DNA of 44,956 nt from Bacteroidales bacterium (GCA_012719495.1 JAAYAG010000096.1:1-44956), one strand, 5' to 3'; counted from the stretch's first letter, positions 16,320-24,856 are shown. The notes: generated by a model not told the origin, from the sequence alone. Translations and numbers: made by a program.

Positions 16320-16327
16320 CAAAAGTA
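16320..16327 (-). promoter_or_regulatory. -7 box of the candidate small RNA
   Basis: Minus-strand TACTTTTG, the same octamer found at the rnpB and rsmA promoters. The predicted start is near 16314. The -33 position holds a CTTTA stretch, an imperfect match. Confidence 0.45.
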
Positions 16328-16456
16328 GACTATCACTACTCTAAAGACATTATCTGAATGTTAACTCAAAAAAAATAAGTCAAGATTTAAAAAAAAGTTA
16401 ACTTGACTTTTATTCTCAAAAAAGGAAGAAATAAACACACATCCGATTCAAATTGA

Positions 16457-16464
16457 TATTTTTG
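16457..16464 (+). promoter_or_regulatory. -7 box of the malQ-pfkB promoter
   Basis: TATTTTTG is an exact TAnnTTTG match, 18 bp before the malQ ATG at 16483. It shows that the in-frame TTG at 16453 is upstream of transcription and not the start. No clear -33 was seen. Confidence 0.5.
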
Positions 16465-16482
16465 GAGAAACAAAAAAGAAAT

Positions 16483-17970
16483 ATGGAACAACAAAGAAAT
16501 AACGGGGTTTTGCTTCATGTTAGTTCGTTGCCATCGGAATTCGGAATTGGCGACATGGGAGAAGAAGCGTACCACTTCATCGACGATTTAAATCGATATG
16601 AAATTAAAATTTGGCAAATTTTGCCTCTGGGGCCTGTAGGTCCAGGTAATTCTCCCTATCAGTCGTATTCTGCTTATGCCGGTGACCCAACGTTGATTTC
16701 ACCTCAAAAACTCATTGAATGGGACCTACTTACAGCTTCAGATATTGAAAAAAAACCTTCATTCAGCAATAAAATTACAGACTACGAAAAAGTCTCCTCA
16801 TGGAAAAGGGAAATATGCCAAAAGGCCTGGGAAAGATACAAATCGAATAAAGATTATTCACTCGTCAACGAATACACCTATTTCCTAAAAGAACATGACT
16901 GGTGGCTTTCTGACTACGCCCTTTATGCCGCATGTAAAATACACAATGATAACACGGGATGGTATGAATGGTCCGAGAAACTCAAGAAACGCGACATTGA
17001 AGAACTGGAAAAAACAAAACTAGAATATAAAGAAACGTTTGACTTTGAGTGTTTTCAACAATTTTTGTTTTTCAGGCAATGGTTTCAGCTAAAAGAATAT
17101 GCCTCAAATAAGAATGTGAAAATTTTGGGGGATATTCCCCTTTACGTTGCCCTCGACAGTTCAGATGTGTGGGCAAATCAATCAATCTTCCTGCTCGATG
17201 AGAATAGCAAACCCACATTGGTTGGAGGAGTTCCACCCGATTATTTTACCGAAGACGGACAATTATGGGGAAATCCGGTTTATAACTGGGATGAACTTTC
17301 GCGAAGCCATTATCATTGGTGGATTGCACGGCTTTATTTCAACCTTCATATGTTTAACATTATACGCATTGATCATTTCAGGGGTCTAGAGTCATTTTGG
17401 GCAGTACCTGCTTCGTCAAAAACAGCAAAAACAGGGGCATGGATGAAAGCCAATGGGTTTGAATTACTTTCGATTATGAAAGAACGACTGGATAATCTGC
17501 CCATCGTTGCTGAAGATTTGGGCATTATCACTCCTGAAGTTGAAAACCTAAGAGACCATTTTTCGCTTCCCGGAATGAAAGTACTTCAATTTGCATTTAC
17601 CAGCGACGAAACGAATGAACATTTGCCTCACCATATTGGCTACAATAACATCGTATACACAGGAACCCACGACAACGACACATTAGTGGGTTGGTGGCAA
17701 TCTCAATCAGCGGCAGAGAAGAAAAATATTACCCAATACATTGATGCAAGGAAAGGAAATATTCGTGAGCGTCTGATCGAACTTGTGTGGTCTACAAATG
17801 CCAAAACGGCAATAATACCCATGCAGGATATTCTTGCTCTTGGAACCCATGCGCGCATGAATGTCCCGGGAACTGCTACCGGAAACTGGAAATGGCGCTA
17901 TCAAAAGAGTCAACTAAAAAAAGAACACTGGGAATTGATTGCCAAGTTGAACAAACGTTATAACCGATAG
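16483..17970 (+). CDS. malQ: 4-alpha-glucanotransferase (amylomaltase, GH77)
   Basis: Cytoplasmic enzyme that transfers alpha-1,4-glucan segments between maltodextrins, releasing glucose. The 495 residues show the GH77 hallmarks: GVLLHVSSLPSEFGIGDMG at the N terminus, WQILPLGPVGPGNSPYQS, DIPLYVALDSSDVWAN, PPDYFTEDGQLWGNPVYNW, the nucleophile region IIRIDHFRGLESFW, the acid/base region PIVAEDLGIITPEV, and YTGTHDNDTLVGWW. Length is normal for bacterial MalQ. The start is ATG 16483, downstream of a promoter -7 box. The sugar kinase follows after 1 bp, so the two form an operon: MalQ yields glucose and shorter dextrins, and the kinase likely acts on a free sugar. Confidence 0.96.
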   Translation: MEQQRNNGVLLHVSSLPSEFGIGDMGEEAYHFIDDLNRYEIKIWQILPLGPVGPGNSPYQSYSAYAGDPTLISPQKLIEWDLLTASDIEKKPSFSNKITDYEKVSSWKREICQKAWERYKSNKDYSLVNEYTYFLKEHDWWLSDYALYAACKIHNDNTGWYEWSEKLKKRDIEELEKTKLEYKETFDFECFQQFLFFRQWFQLKEYASNKNVKILGDIPLYVALDSSDVWANQSIFLLDENSKPTLVGGVPPDYFTEDGQLWGNPVYNWDELSRSHYHWWIARLYFNLHMFNIIRIDHFRGLESFWAVPASSKTAKTGAWMKANGFELLSIMKERLDNLPIVAEDLGIITPEVENLRDHFSLPGMKVLQFAFTSDETNEHLPHHIGYNNIVYTGTHDNDTLVGWWQSQSAAEKKNITQYIDARKGNIRERLIELVWSTNAKTAIIPMQDILALGTHARMNVPGTATGNWKWRYQKSQLKKEHWELIAKLNKRYNR

Positions 17971-17971
17971 T

Positions 17972-18880
17972 ATGAGAACAATTTACAGCATTGGAGAAAC
18001 AACCTATGATATAATTTTCAAGGACAACCAACCAACTGTAGGGATCGTCGGTGGAAGTGCCCTAAATGCAGCAGTTTCGCTAGGCCGAGCAGGTCTGGAT
18101 ATTTATTTTTTATCCCGCTTCGGAAACGATTTAATAGGCAATATCTCTGAAAAATTTCTGGAAGAAAATCATGTTAACTGCGATTATATCAAAAGATTCG
18201 CAGGCCAATCGCGAATTGCACTTGCTTTTCTCGACCAACAGAACAACGCCAAGTATCAATTTTACCAATCGAACCAAATGCCAAAACTATCGTTCCCTGA
18301 AGTAAAAGAAAACGATTTTGTTTTATTTGGCTCATTAAATGCCTTAAACAATCGTGGCAGAAACGATTTGATCCGTTTTCTCAAAAAAGCAGCAAAGAAA
18401 AAAGCAATTATTGTTTACGATCCGAATATAAGGAACTTTGCGCCATCGGAAAAACCCGACATCATAGCTAAAGTTGAAGAAAATATTCGTTTAAGTACCA
18501 TTATTAAGGGATCAACAGAAGATTTCACAACCCTGTACGGCAACCACTACGAAAAAAATCTGCAATCAATAGTTAACACCTCTGATGAAAAAATAATATT
18601 AATTACCAATGGGAAATATCCCGTTCGGGTAATCACGCATTCTTTTGCAGAAGAAATTGAAACAGAAGAAATTGAAACGGTAAGTACCATTGGCGCAGGC
18701 GACAATTTCAATGCGGGCGTTATTTATGGTCTTCACAAAAAAGAGATCGCTACGCGAAACATTTCAAGTCTCTCTGCACAAGAATGGAGACAGATTGTTC
18801 ACTATGGAAACAAGTTTGCTGCAAATGTATGTTCATCTGCAACAAATTATATATCGACTAATTTTGCGGCCAGTTTATAA
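17972..18880 (+). CDS. PfkB-family carbohydrate kinase (fructokinase-like)
   Basis: Cytoplasmic sugar kinase of 302 residues in the ribokinase/PfkB fold. The N-terminal signature GGSALNAAVSLGRAG (about 27-41), an SRFGNDLIG stretch, and the second signature STIGAGDNFNAGVIYGL with catalytic Asp244 are all present. The sequence resembles bacterial fructokinases more than ribokinase or adenosine kinase, but the substrate is inferred. ATG at 17972 lies 1 bp after the malQ stop, so the genes are translationally coupled. The 3' end is 12 bp from the convergent metallophosphoesterase with no terminator between. Confidence 0.9.
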   Translation: MRTIYSIGETTYDIIFKDNQPTVGIVGGSALNAAVSLGRAGLDIYFLSRFGNDLIGNISEKFLEENHVNCDYIKRFAGQSRIALAFLDQQNNAKYQFYQSNQMPKLSFPEVKENDFVLFGSLNALNNRGRNDLIRFLKKAAKKKAIIVYDPNIRNFAPSEKPDIIAKVEENIRLSTIIKGSTEDFTTLYGNHYEKNLQSIVNTSDEKIILITNGKYPVRVITHSFAEEIETEEIETVSTIGAGDNFNAGVIYGLHKKEIATRNISSLSAQEWRQIVHYGNKFAANVCSSATNYISTNFAASL

Positions 18881-18892
18881 TACCTCAATGAA

Positions 18893-20095
18893 TTAGTTTT
18901 TAAAGGTTATATCAAAGACCACCACTTCGGGACGATTGCCTAACCGAATAGAAGGCCCCCAAGTTCCAAACCCGGAAGAAACGTAAAAATGTGTATTTTC
19001 TTTTTGTAAATACCCCCAACTCAGTTCAAAAAGTGCAGAAGTAACCATATTCAACGGCCAAATCTGGCCATGATGTGTATGCCCTGAAAGGTGAAGATCG
19101 GCACCTGCTGCAACGGCTTCATCAAGGTTATAGGGTTGATGGTTCATTACAATTACCGGTTTATCGCGGTCGACATTTTCCATTAACAATTCGAGTGGCT
19201 TTTGCGCCAGTTTGCCAAACCCTCCGGCTGCCCTATCGTTGCGGCCAACCAACTGAACACCATTGGGTAATGTCACCACAGTATCGATAAGCATGGTCAT
19301 ATTGATGCTTTTCAAATAGTTCAGCGATTGGTTTATTCCTCCAATATATTCATGGTTTCCGGTTATTGCATAAACTCCCATCGGGGTATCAATTTCCTGA
19401 ATATGCCGTCCAAGATTTTTCCGAACCACAGGAGCTATTTCACTATCAATTAAATCGCCACAAATAAGCACCAAATCGGGCGACTGTTCTTTGACCATTC
19501 TCAACAATCTCTTTTCATGACGCTCGCCAATGAGGGCGCCTAAATGTACGTCGGAGACCATAAATACCCGCATCTTCTTATCGCCATCGACTGTTTTTGC
19601 TATGGAAACAGGAATATTTACTACTCTAACACTCAGTGCATTTATATAACCCAATAGAATCACCAGCGTTACAACGCCAAGGACTATACTAGCCACAATC
19701 ATTTTTAATGAAGCTGTAGCGGGAGGAAGAAACTTAAAAAAGTAATTAAGCCCACGAACGATATCGATAAAAATCAGCGCAAAAAGCAGATAAAGCAAAA
19801 ATGGCAACCAGAATGTTCCTATCCGAAAAACGAATTCGCTAAAGGCCGATGAAGCTGTTCGCTCGAGAATCATCCCTGCAAAGAACATATAAGCCACTAT
19901 CCAATAAGTTATAGTAAGCCAACGCTTTAATGGTTGATTCGGAGCAAAAGCATGAATTCCTCTTGAATAAACATAATACACAGCAGCGCTATAAATCGCG
20001 ACAAAAAATAAAAGAAAAATCACTATAATTGAAGTTCTCATATAAATTCCAATAAATTTTTGTTTATCAACATTGAAAGAAAAACGAATGCTCAT
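18893..20095 (-). CDS. Membrane-anchored metallophosphoesterase (YkuE-like)
   Basis: A 400-residue calcineurin-like phosphoesterase with four or so N-terminal membrane helices (about 20-155) and a soluble catalytic domain carrying all metal-binding motifs: MVSDVHLGALIG, LICGDLIDSEI, ITGNHEYIGG, VMNHQPYNL and LHLSGHTHHGQIWP. Relatives of this layout include YkuE, which acts on UDP-sugar or lipid-linked pyrophosphates. The substrate here is unknown and the side of the membrane on which the domain lies is not certain. An alternative start at ATG 20041 (MRTSIIVIFLLFF) would drop 18 polar residues; both starts are possible. It follows the MFS gene on the same strand after 185 bp. Confidence 0.88.
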   Translation of the reverse strand: MSIRFSFNVDKQKFIGIYMRTSIIVIFLLFFVAIYSAAVYYVYSRGIHAFAPNQPLKRWLTITYWIVAYMFFAGMILERTASSAFSEFVFRIGTFWLPFLLYLLFALIFIDIVRGLNYFFKFLPPATASLKMIVASIVLGVVTLVILLGYINALSVRVVNIPVSIAKTVDGDKKMRVFMVSDVHLGALIGERHEKRLLRMVKEQSPDLVLICGDLIDSEIAPVVRKNLGRHIQEIDTPMGVYAITGNHEYIGGINQSLNYLKSINMTMLIDTVVTLPNGVQLVGRNDRAAGGFGKLAQKPLELLMENVDRDKPVIVMNHQPYNLDEAVAAGADLHLSGHTHHGQIWPLNMVTSALFELSWGYLQKENTHFYVSSGFGTWGPSIRLGNRPEVVVFDITFKN

Positions 20096-20280
20096 TCCTG
20101 ATTCTTCTCAAAATAATTGCCTCAAATAGCAAGAAAAAACACATGGAAAAATGATTTGTTTGACTGACTCTACAGCCAAAACTTATCACACATTCATCAA
20201 TACAAATAAATGAATAAGTTTAGATTATACTACTGCCCCCTCGAGAAAATCATCGTCATTCATGAGCCAACAACGATAAA

Positions 20281-21564
20281 CTACTCACTTTCAATTTTAT
20301 AATCCGGCACTTTATGTAAATCGTTTTCATAGTGCCTCGATCCAAGATAAAATAACAAAGATCCAAGAATTAACATAAAAGGCAAAACTTTAAAAGCGGT
20401 TGAAATGTCGTAATTATCGTATATAGTGCCCATTATAATGGGTGCCATTGATGCGCCTAGCAGGTTTTGAATAACCACTGCAATTGCATACGAAGCAGCC
20501 CAGAGCCCGGCATGAATAACGTCTTGAGTTACTGCAGCCGCAGCCGAAACAAACATGGTAATAAAAATACCAAAGCACAGAAAAAGAATATATTGTAGAA
20601 GACCTTGAGTGAAAAACAATGCAATAAAAAGAAAAATAGAAGCTAAAAGAGTAGTAAGCGTTGGGAAAAGCAGACGTGCTTTTACATTACGCTTTCTCCA
20701 ACGATCGGCTAAATAACCGCCAACAGGTGCCCCAACAATCGCTAAGCCCATTACCATACTCGACATTGTTCCTGCTTTTCCGGGAGCTAAGCCCCTTGTA
20801 ACTTCAAAGTAGCTAGAGAGCCATGTAATCATTGACGTTGTAACAAAAACCACGGCTGCCATGCCAAAATAGGTGAAAATCAGCGAAGGTTTGGTGAGAA
20901 ATTCTTTTAGTATGTCTTTAAAATGCATTTTCACTTTATGATGAGAAGCATCGGAATACGACAAATCAACCGTTTTATAATCTTTTATGAAGAAAAATGC
21001 AACAGCAACAACAAGACCAGGCAAAGCAACCAATCCAAATGCATGCCGCCAGCCCCAATAGGTTGCAATGATACCTCCCAATAAAATCCCAATTGCAGTT
21101 CCCATCGGTATTGAAGCATTCCAAAGCCCCATAATTTTGGCACGTTTATCTGCAGGATACATCCCAGATATCATAGCAGTTCCGCCCGGAGCATATCCAG
21201 CCTCGCCTACACCAACCAGCATTCGTGCTAAAAACAATTGGGTAAAAGTTCCAGTAAAAGCACATAGCACTGTAGCTAAACTCCACAAAACAGACATTAT
21301 AGCGATAGTTTTTCGTCGGCTCCAACGGTCAACTAGGATAGAAACCGGAAAGGTGAGCAAAACAATAGACCAGTATACTGCAGAAACCAACATCCCGCTT
21401 TGCGTATGCGTTATACCCATGTCTCGCTCGATAGAGGTAAACATTGATGTTACTACCACACGATCGATATAATCGAACATGTAGAGCAAAAAGAGTAAAA
21501 TGAAAACATAATTGGTATATCCTTTGGAAAAAAGATAATTGCCCTTTTCGTTACTTGTGTTCAT
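20281..21564 (-). CDS. Major facilitator superfamily transporter
   Basis: A 427-residue, 12-helix inner-membrane secondary transporter. It has the MFS loop 2-3 motif in the form LVDRWSRRKTIAI (about 79-91), the helix 4-5 stretch LARMLVGVGEAGYAPGGTAM, and the repeat of the loop motif as YLADRWRKRNVKARL (about 278). The N-terminal YMFDYIDRVVVTSMF and VGEAGYAP resemble the Spinster-like/anion symporter branch, but substrate cannot be assigned. It has its own consensus promoter (21633-21666) and is a probable single-gene unit. Confidence 0.9.
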   Translation of the reverse strand: MNTSNEKGNYLFSKGYTNYVFILLFLLYMFDYIDRVVVTSMFTSIERDMGITHTQSGMLVSAVYWSIVLLTFPVSILVDRWSRRKTIAIMSVLWSLATVLCAFTGTFTQLFLARMLVGVGEAGYAPGGTAMISGMYPADKRAKIMGLWNASIPMGTAIGILLGGIIATYWGWRHAFGLVALPGLVVAVAFFFIKDYKTVDLSYSDASHHKVKMHFKDILKEFLTKPSLIFTYFGMAAVVFVTTSMITWLSSYFEVTRGLAPGKAGTMSSMVMGLAIVGAPVGGYLADRWRKRNVKARLLFPTLTTLLASIFLFIALFFTQGLLQYILFLCFGIFITMFVSAAAAVTQDVIHAGLWAASYAIAVVIQNLLGASMAPIIMGTIYDNYDISTAFKVLPFMLILGSLLFYLGSRHYENDLHKVPDYKIESE

Positions 21565-21632
21565 CCCCGTTGTTATACGTTACTATTATGTTCCGATGAA
21601 TCCGAATCAAAGGTTTTGACCTTGACAAACAT

Positions 21633-21666
21633 CAAAGGTATTTAAATAGAAAGAAAATTGCACAAA
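21633..21666 (-). promoter_or_regulatory. Promoter of the MFS gene
   Basis: On the minus strand, TTTG at 21666-21663, a 22-bp spacer and TACCTTTG at 21640-21633 match the Bacteroidota consensus. The leader is about 63 nt. Confidence 0.6.
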
Positions 21667-21754
21667 ATAATCGGCTTTTATACAAAATGAACACACAGAA
21701 TCCTGACATAAAGCAAACTAATAACATTCAGAATCTCTGTTACATAAAGAAAAA

Positions 21755-21789
21755 CGGTTTCCTATCAACATCTCTGTAATTGGAAACCG
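21755..21789 (-). terminator. Intrinsic terminator of the alpha/beta hydrolase gene
   Basis: CGGTTTCC (21782-21789 read on minus) pairs perfectly with GGAAACCG (21755-21762 on minus), 8 bp with a 19-nt loop, and runs into TTTTTCTTT. It lies 39 bp beyond the hydrolase stop. Confidence 0.75.
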
Positions 21790-21827
21790 CAATTATTATC
21801 TTTTAAAATAGAATCTCAAAAAAGCAT

Positions 21828-23213
21828 TTATTTGGCTTGTTTTGTTATCCAAGTAGAAATTAGTTTCATTGCAACAGGAGAAAATGTTTGTTCAATTGCA
21901 CTGTATTCTTCAGGCGAACCTGTTTTACATTCCTGAAACAAATGGTTCAACCCATTGAGTTGTTTTATGGTATAATTACTATTACCACCCTCCTTAAGGG
22001 CTTTTTCTATTTCCCTCAGATTTTCAACTGGCGGCACCTGAAGATCTTTTTCCCCATTAAGAGCCAACACCGGACAAGTTACCTTTCTGAGTGCAGGCCG
22101 GGGATCATAATTCAGAAAATATCGCATCCAGGGAGAAAGCAGTTGTTTCATTTGAATATCAATCATTTCTCTCGATGACAAATCTCTGGGCATTTTGTTT
22201 TCAGCAACCATTTTATCAATATGATCTTTCAGCTTTTTATCCAGTTCGTCAGTAGGGGTTATGGTATCAATCAGCGCAAATATTGCTCCGTTGGTCTCTC
22301 TCGTGATGCGGATATTTTCGTCAGAAACGCCACTGGCTTTCGAAATAAGTGCGGCCTGTTCCGGGAGCAATTCTTTTCCCGTCATGCCCGGTCCTGCGAG
22401 CATCACAATAAAACCCAGCTCGTGATTGCGGGCTGCAACCATAGGTGCAATTAATCCTCCTTCGCTATGCCCCATTAAACCAATTGATTTACTGTCAATT
22501 TCGCTGCGTGTTTTCAAGTAGTGAAAAGCACTTTCTGCATCGGTTGAGAAATCAACTGAAGTAGCCGAACCTTGGTCTCCTTCCGATTTTCCAACCCCCC
22601 GGTCATCGAAGCGTAACACGGCAATGCCCTCCCTGGTTAGATAATCTGCAAGCACCCAAAAAGGTTTGTGCCCCATGAGTTCTTCGTCTCTATTCTGAGG
22701 TCCGCTCCCCGAGATAAGAACCACTGCAGGATGTTTGCCTTTAGTGGCTGGGATTGTCAACGTGCCAGCTAGCGTTATACCGGCTTTTTCATTCCTAAAC
22801 GTAACCTCTTCAACGGCGTAAGGAAATGGAGCCTTGGGCTCTTGTGGCCGGGCAACTGGTTTCCGAGCTGGCTTTTCTCGGGTTAACGCCATTGGAATCG
22901 ACTGTCCCTGTTTGAACGTTCCTTCAAAATGATCGTTAGTAAAAGTGCCGGTATACGACAGATGAGCTGCATCGCATACAAAATTAAGTTGGTTGTTTTT
23001 AAATGTAATGATAGTTATAGGAATACCAAATGCTCCCTGATCTGGGCTGTCCATTGTGGCTTTAAGTTCGCCCCCTGAATCATCAACATTGAGAACCAAC
23101 AATAACTGCATGTTAGAGACATTCAGCATGCCGTACCATGCTCCCCCAATACTTTGAGAAAAAGCATAACTAACAATAAATGTGGCAATTAAAAAAGAAA
23201 TAAGTGTTTTCAT
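21828..23213 (-). CDS. Secreted alpha/beta hydrolase with N-terminal beta domain
   Basis: A 461-residue exported serine hydrolase. The signal peptide ends near FSQS (about 20). A beta-rich domain of about 90 residues (GGAWYGMLNV through GTFKQG) follows, then an alpha/beta hydrolase fold from about 135: the oxyanion region VLISGSGPQNRDEE, VLRFDDRGVGKSEG, the nucleophile elbow GHSEGGLIAP, an acid in LNGEKDLQVP and a His in LNGLNHLFQ. This two-domain form is common in Bacteroidota and is usually annotated as an esterase, peptidase or dienelactone-hydrolase-like enzyme; the substrate is not known. No lipobox was seen. It has its own promoter and its own terminator, so it is a single-gene unit. 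Confidence 0.88.
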   Translation of the reverse strand: MKTLISFLIATFIVSYAFSQSIGGAWYGMLNVSNMQLLLVLNVDDSGGELKATMDSPDQGAFGIPITIITFKNNQLNFVCDAAHLSYTGTFTNDHFEGTFKQGQSIPMALTREKPARKPVARPQEPKAPFPYAVEEVTFRNEKAGITLAGTLTIPATKGKHPAVVLISGSGPQNRDEELMGHKPFWVLADYLTREGIAVLRFDDRGVGKSEGDQGSATSVDFSTDAESAFHYLKTRSEIDSKSIGLMGHSEGGLIAPMVAARNHELGFIVMLAGPGMTGKELLPEQAALISKASGVSDENIRITRETNGAIFALIDTITPTDELDKKLKDHIDKMVAENKMPRDLSSREMIDIQMKQLLSPWMRYFLNYDPRPALRKVTCPVLALNGEKDLQVPPVENLREIEKALKEGGNSNYTIKQLNGLNHLFQECKTGSPEEYSAIEQTFSPVAMKLISTWITKQAK

Positions 23214-23255
23214 AGCATTATATTAAAATAAATTTAAAGCATTATTGGTGTCAAA

Positions 23256-23288
23256 CAAACTTAGAATATCGCCATAACGAGAGGCAAA
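23256..23288 (-). promoter_or_regulatory. Promoter of the alpha/beta hydrolase gene
   Basis: On the minus strand, TTTTG around 23289-23285, a 21-bp spacer and TAAGTTTG at 23263-23256 match the consensus. The leader is about 38 nt. The promoter lies just past the stop of the small ribbon-helix-helix gene. Confidence 0.65.
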
Positions 23289-23309
23289 ACTAATTTCCAC
23301 AACCATGGG

Positions 23310-23483
23310 TTAGTGCTTGTTTTTCGGTAAACGTCCATTTTTCTTCAGTGCCTGATCGATAACGTAGGCTATTTGTCCGTTTACACTCCTGAACTCATCA
23401 TCTGCCCATTTTTCGAGAGCTGCCATGGTTTCTGCATCAAGGCGTAATACAAAATTTTTAGTTTTAGAATCCTTTTCGGCCAT
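23310..23483 (-). CDS. Small ribbon-helix-helix (Arc-like) protein
   Basis: A 57-residue protein, MAEKDSKTKNFVLRLDAETM onward. A basic N-terminal strand KNFVLRLD is followed by two amphipathic helices, AETMAALEKWADDEF and VNGQIAYVIDQALKK, the layout of the Arc/MetJ ribbon-helix-helix fold that binds DNA as a dimer. The true start is ATG 23483, one base after the SPFH stop codon (TAATATG). Longer in-frame starts would lie inside the SPFH gene. The tight coupling suggests a joint role with the SPFH protein, perhaps as autoregulator. No toxin gene is next to it, so an antitoxin role is not supported. Confidence 0.75.
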   Translation of the reverse strand: MAEKDSKTKNFVLRLDAETMAALEKWADDEFRSVNGQIAYVIDQALKKNGRLPKNKH

Positions 23484-23484
23484 A

Positions 23485-24462
23485 TTAGTTATAAAGAGTT
23501 CCCGCATTAATAATAGGCTGTGTAGAATCTTCACTACACAAAACTACCATGAGGTTGCTAACCATTGCAGCCTTTTTATCATCGTCGAGTTCAATTATTT
23601 GTTCTGCTGAAAGTTTATCAAGAGCAAGTTTCACCATCCCTACAGCCCCGTCAACAATTTTTTCACGAGCAGAAATAATAGCATCAGCTTGTTGGCGACG
23701 AAGCATAACTGCAGCGATTTCAGGAGCATACGCCAGGTAATTTATTCGTGCCTCGACCACTTCAATCCCGGCAATTTCAAGGCGTTCATTCAATTGGTTT
23801 TCCAGTATTGAATTAATAGCATCACCTCCAGAACGAAGGGTAAGTTCATCGTTACTCCCAGCCCCTGCATGGTCATATGCATACATTCCGGCCACGTTAC
23901 GCAAAGCAGAATCGCTCTGAATTTTAACAAAGTTTTGGTAAGCCATCATTTTTTCATTAAGCCTAACTGCACCGGGAACCGAAGCGCCTGCAACATGTGT
24001 AGCCATAGAACCGCTGTCGATATTAAAAGAAGCTTTGTAAGTATCGACAACACGCCAAACAACCACAACCCCAATCATAATTGGGTTACCAGTCTTGTCG
24101 TTCACTTTGATTGGTTCAGCATCGAGGTTTCGAGCCCTCATTGTAAGTTTCTTCTTGGTATAAAAGGGATTAACCCACCAAAAGCCATTTTCTTTTATCG
24201 TACCATCGTATTTTCCAAAGAAAATCATGACCATCACCTCATTGGGTTCGATAAGCATGAAACCTCCCCAAAAAATACAATTAATAATAAAAAGTACTGC
24301 CAATATTACCAACACACTTATTTTCAAAAACGAATCAAGGTCGGTTGTCGACACTGCCCACACAAATGCTGCTGAAATAACCAAAAGCATAAGTATATTC
24401 ATGATCAACATAAAAATTCCCGATAATTTCAAGGAGTTAAATTGTTCTTCTTTTGTTTTCAT
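23485..24462 (-). CDS. SPFH/Band 7 (PHB) domain membrane protein
   Basis: A 325-residue membrane protein of the stomatin/prohibitin/flotillin superfamily. Two N-terminal membrane helices (about 14-36 and 44-68) are followed by the SPFH domain (IEPNEVMVMIFFGKYDGTIK, then KNGFWWVNPFY-like ENGFWWVNPF) and a C-terminal coiled-coil region (about 225-300) with IEVVEARINYLAYAPEIAA and MLRRQQADAIISARE. Such proteins form large membrane-associated ring or cage assemblies and organise proteases or lipids; the partner is not visible here. Its stop is followed by one base and the ATG of a ribbon-helix-helix protein. Promoter box TACATTTG at 24497-24504. Confidence 0.9.
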   Translation of the reverse strand: MKTKEEQFNSLKLSGIFMLIMNILMLLVISAAFVWAVSTTDLDSFLKISVLVILAVLFIINCIFWGGFMLIEPNEVMVMIFFGKYDGTIKENGFWWVNPFYTKKKLTMRARNLDAEPIKVNDKTGNPIMIGVVVVWRVVDTYKASFNIDSGSMATHVAGASVPGAVRLNEKMMAYQNFVKIQSDSALRNVAGMYAYDHAGAGSNDELTLRSGGDAINSILENQLNERLEIAGIEVVEARINYLAYAPEIAAVMLRRQQADAIISAREKIVDGAVGMVKLALDKLSAEQIIELDDDKKAAMVSNLMVVLCSEDSTQPIINAGTLYN

Positions 24463-24496
24463 AGAGTTAATTTATTTTGATATTATTTTGATATCA

Positions 24497-24504
24497 CAAA
24501 TGTA
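24497..24504 (-). promoter_or_regulatory. -7 box of the SPFH/RHH operon promoter
   Basis: Minus-strand TACATTTG is an exact TAnnTTTG match, about 35 bp before the SPFH ATG. The -33 element is not clear. Confidence 0.5.
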
Positions 24505-24623
24505 GAGAAATAATCTAATACTCCAAACATTTTCAGCACTTTTTAAATCGAAGAAAAAAAATAAAAAAAATGTAATAGTTGCTGATAAGTACATACTAAT
24601 AGTGAAATTAAAATCAAAATATT

Positions 24624-24821
24624 ATGGCAGAGAACACAAATTGCGAAAACTGTGCGATGCGCGCAAAATACGATCAAAACCCAAAATCGTTTGGTGGTAG
24701 GTTCTGGAGGTGGCATATTGGATTTTGCCCAGGATGGAAAGCTTACATGCTCTCACTCGATGATGGCAAAAGAAAAGATATCGCCATACATTACAACCTA
24801 AAAAAGTGGCAAACAGACTAG
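24624..24821 (+). CDS. Small conserved Cys/Trp-rich protein of unknown function
   Basis: A 65-residue soluble protein I cannot assign to a function. It opens with CENCAMRAKYDQNPKS, a CxxC pair, and continues GRFWRWHIGFCPGWKAYMLS with a third Cys and four Trp in the protein. The C terminus is basic and helical. Three cysteines plus a His suggest a small metal site or redox centre, but this is inference. The density of invariant-looking residues (Cys, Trp, Gly, Pro) and a normal ATG make it a real gene and not a chance frame. It is transcribed alone between the divergent SPFH operon and the convergent sigma/anti-sigma pair, and its stop codon lies inside a terminator-like hairpin. Confidence 0.75.
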   Translation: MAENTNCENCAMRAKYDQNPKSFGGRFWRWHIGFCPGWKAYMLSLDDGKRKDIAIHYNLKKWQTD

Positions 24822-24846
24822 AGAATTAGTAAAACTGATTCTCTAG
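24818..24846. terminator. Hairpin between the small Cys/Trp protein and the anti-sigma gene
   Basis: A 13-bp stem with one G-T pair (24818-24830 with 24834-24846) and a 3-nt AAA loop. It contains the TAG stop of the small protein. There is no long T run on either side, so it may be a weak bidirectional terminator or an mRNA-end stabiliser for the two convergent genes. Confidence 0.5.
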
Positions 24847-24856
24847 GTTATAAAAT

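Noticed and set aside
16269-16328. Plus-strand 19-codon frame (MKMSLSIGTE...) upstream of malQ
   Set aside because: It has an ATG but no promoter on that strand and no family resemblance. The promoter and terminator signals in the interval both belong to the minus strand.
20178-20222. Inverted repeat AAACTTAT...ATAAGTTT between the MFS and phosphoesterase genes
   Set aside because: It is AT-only, has a long loop and no T run after it; such repeats are expected by chance in AT-rich gaps.
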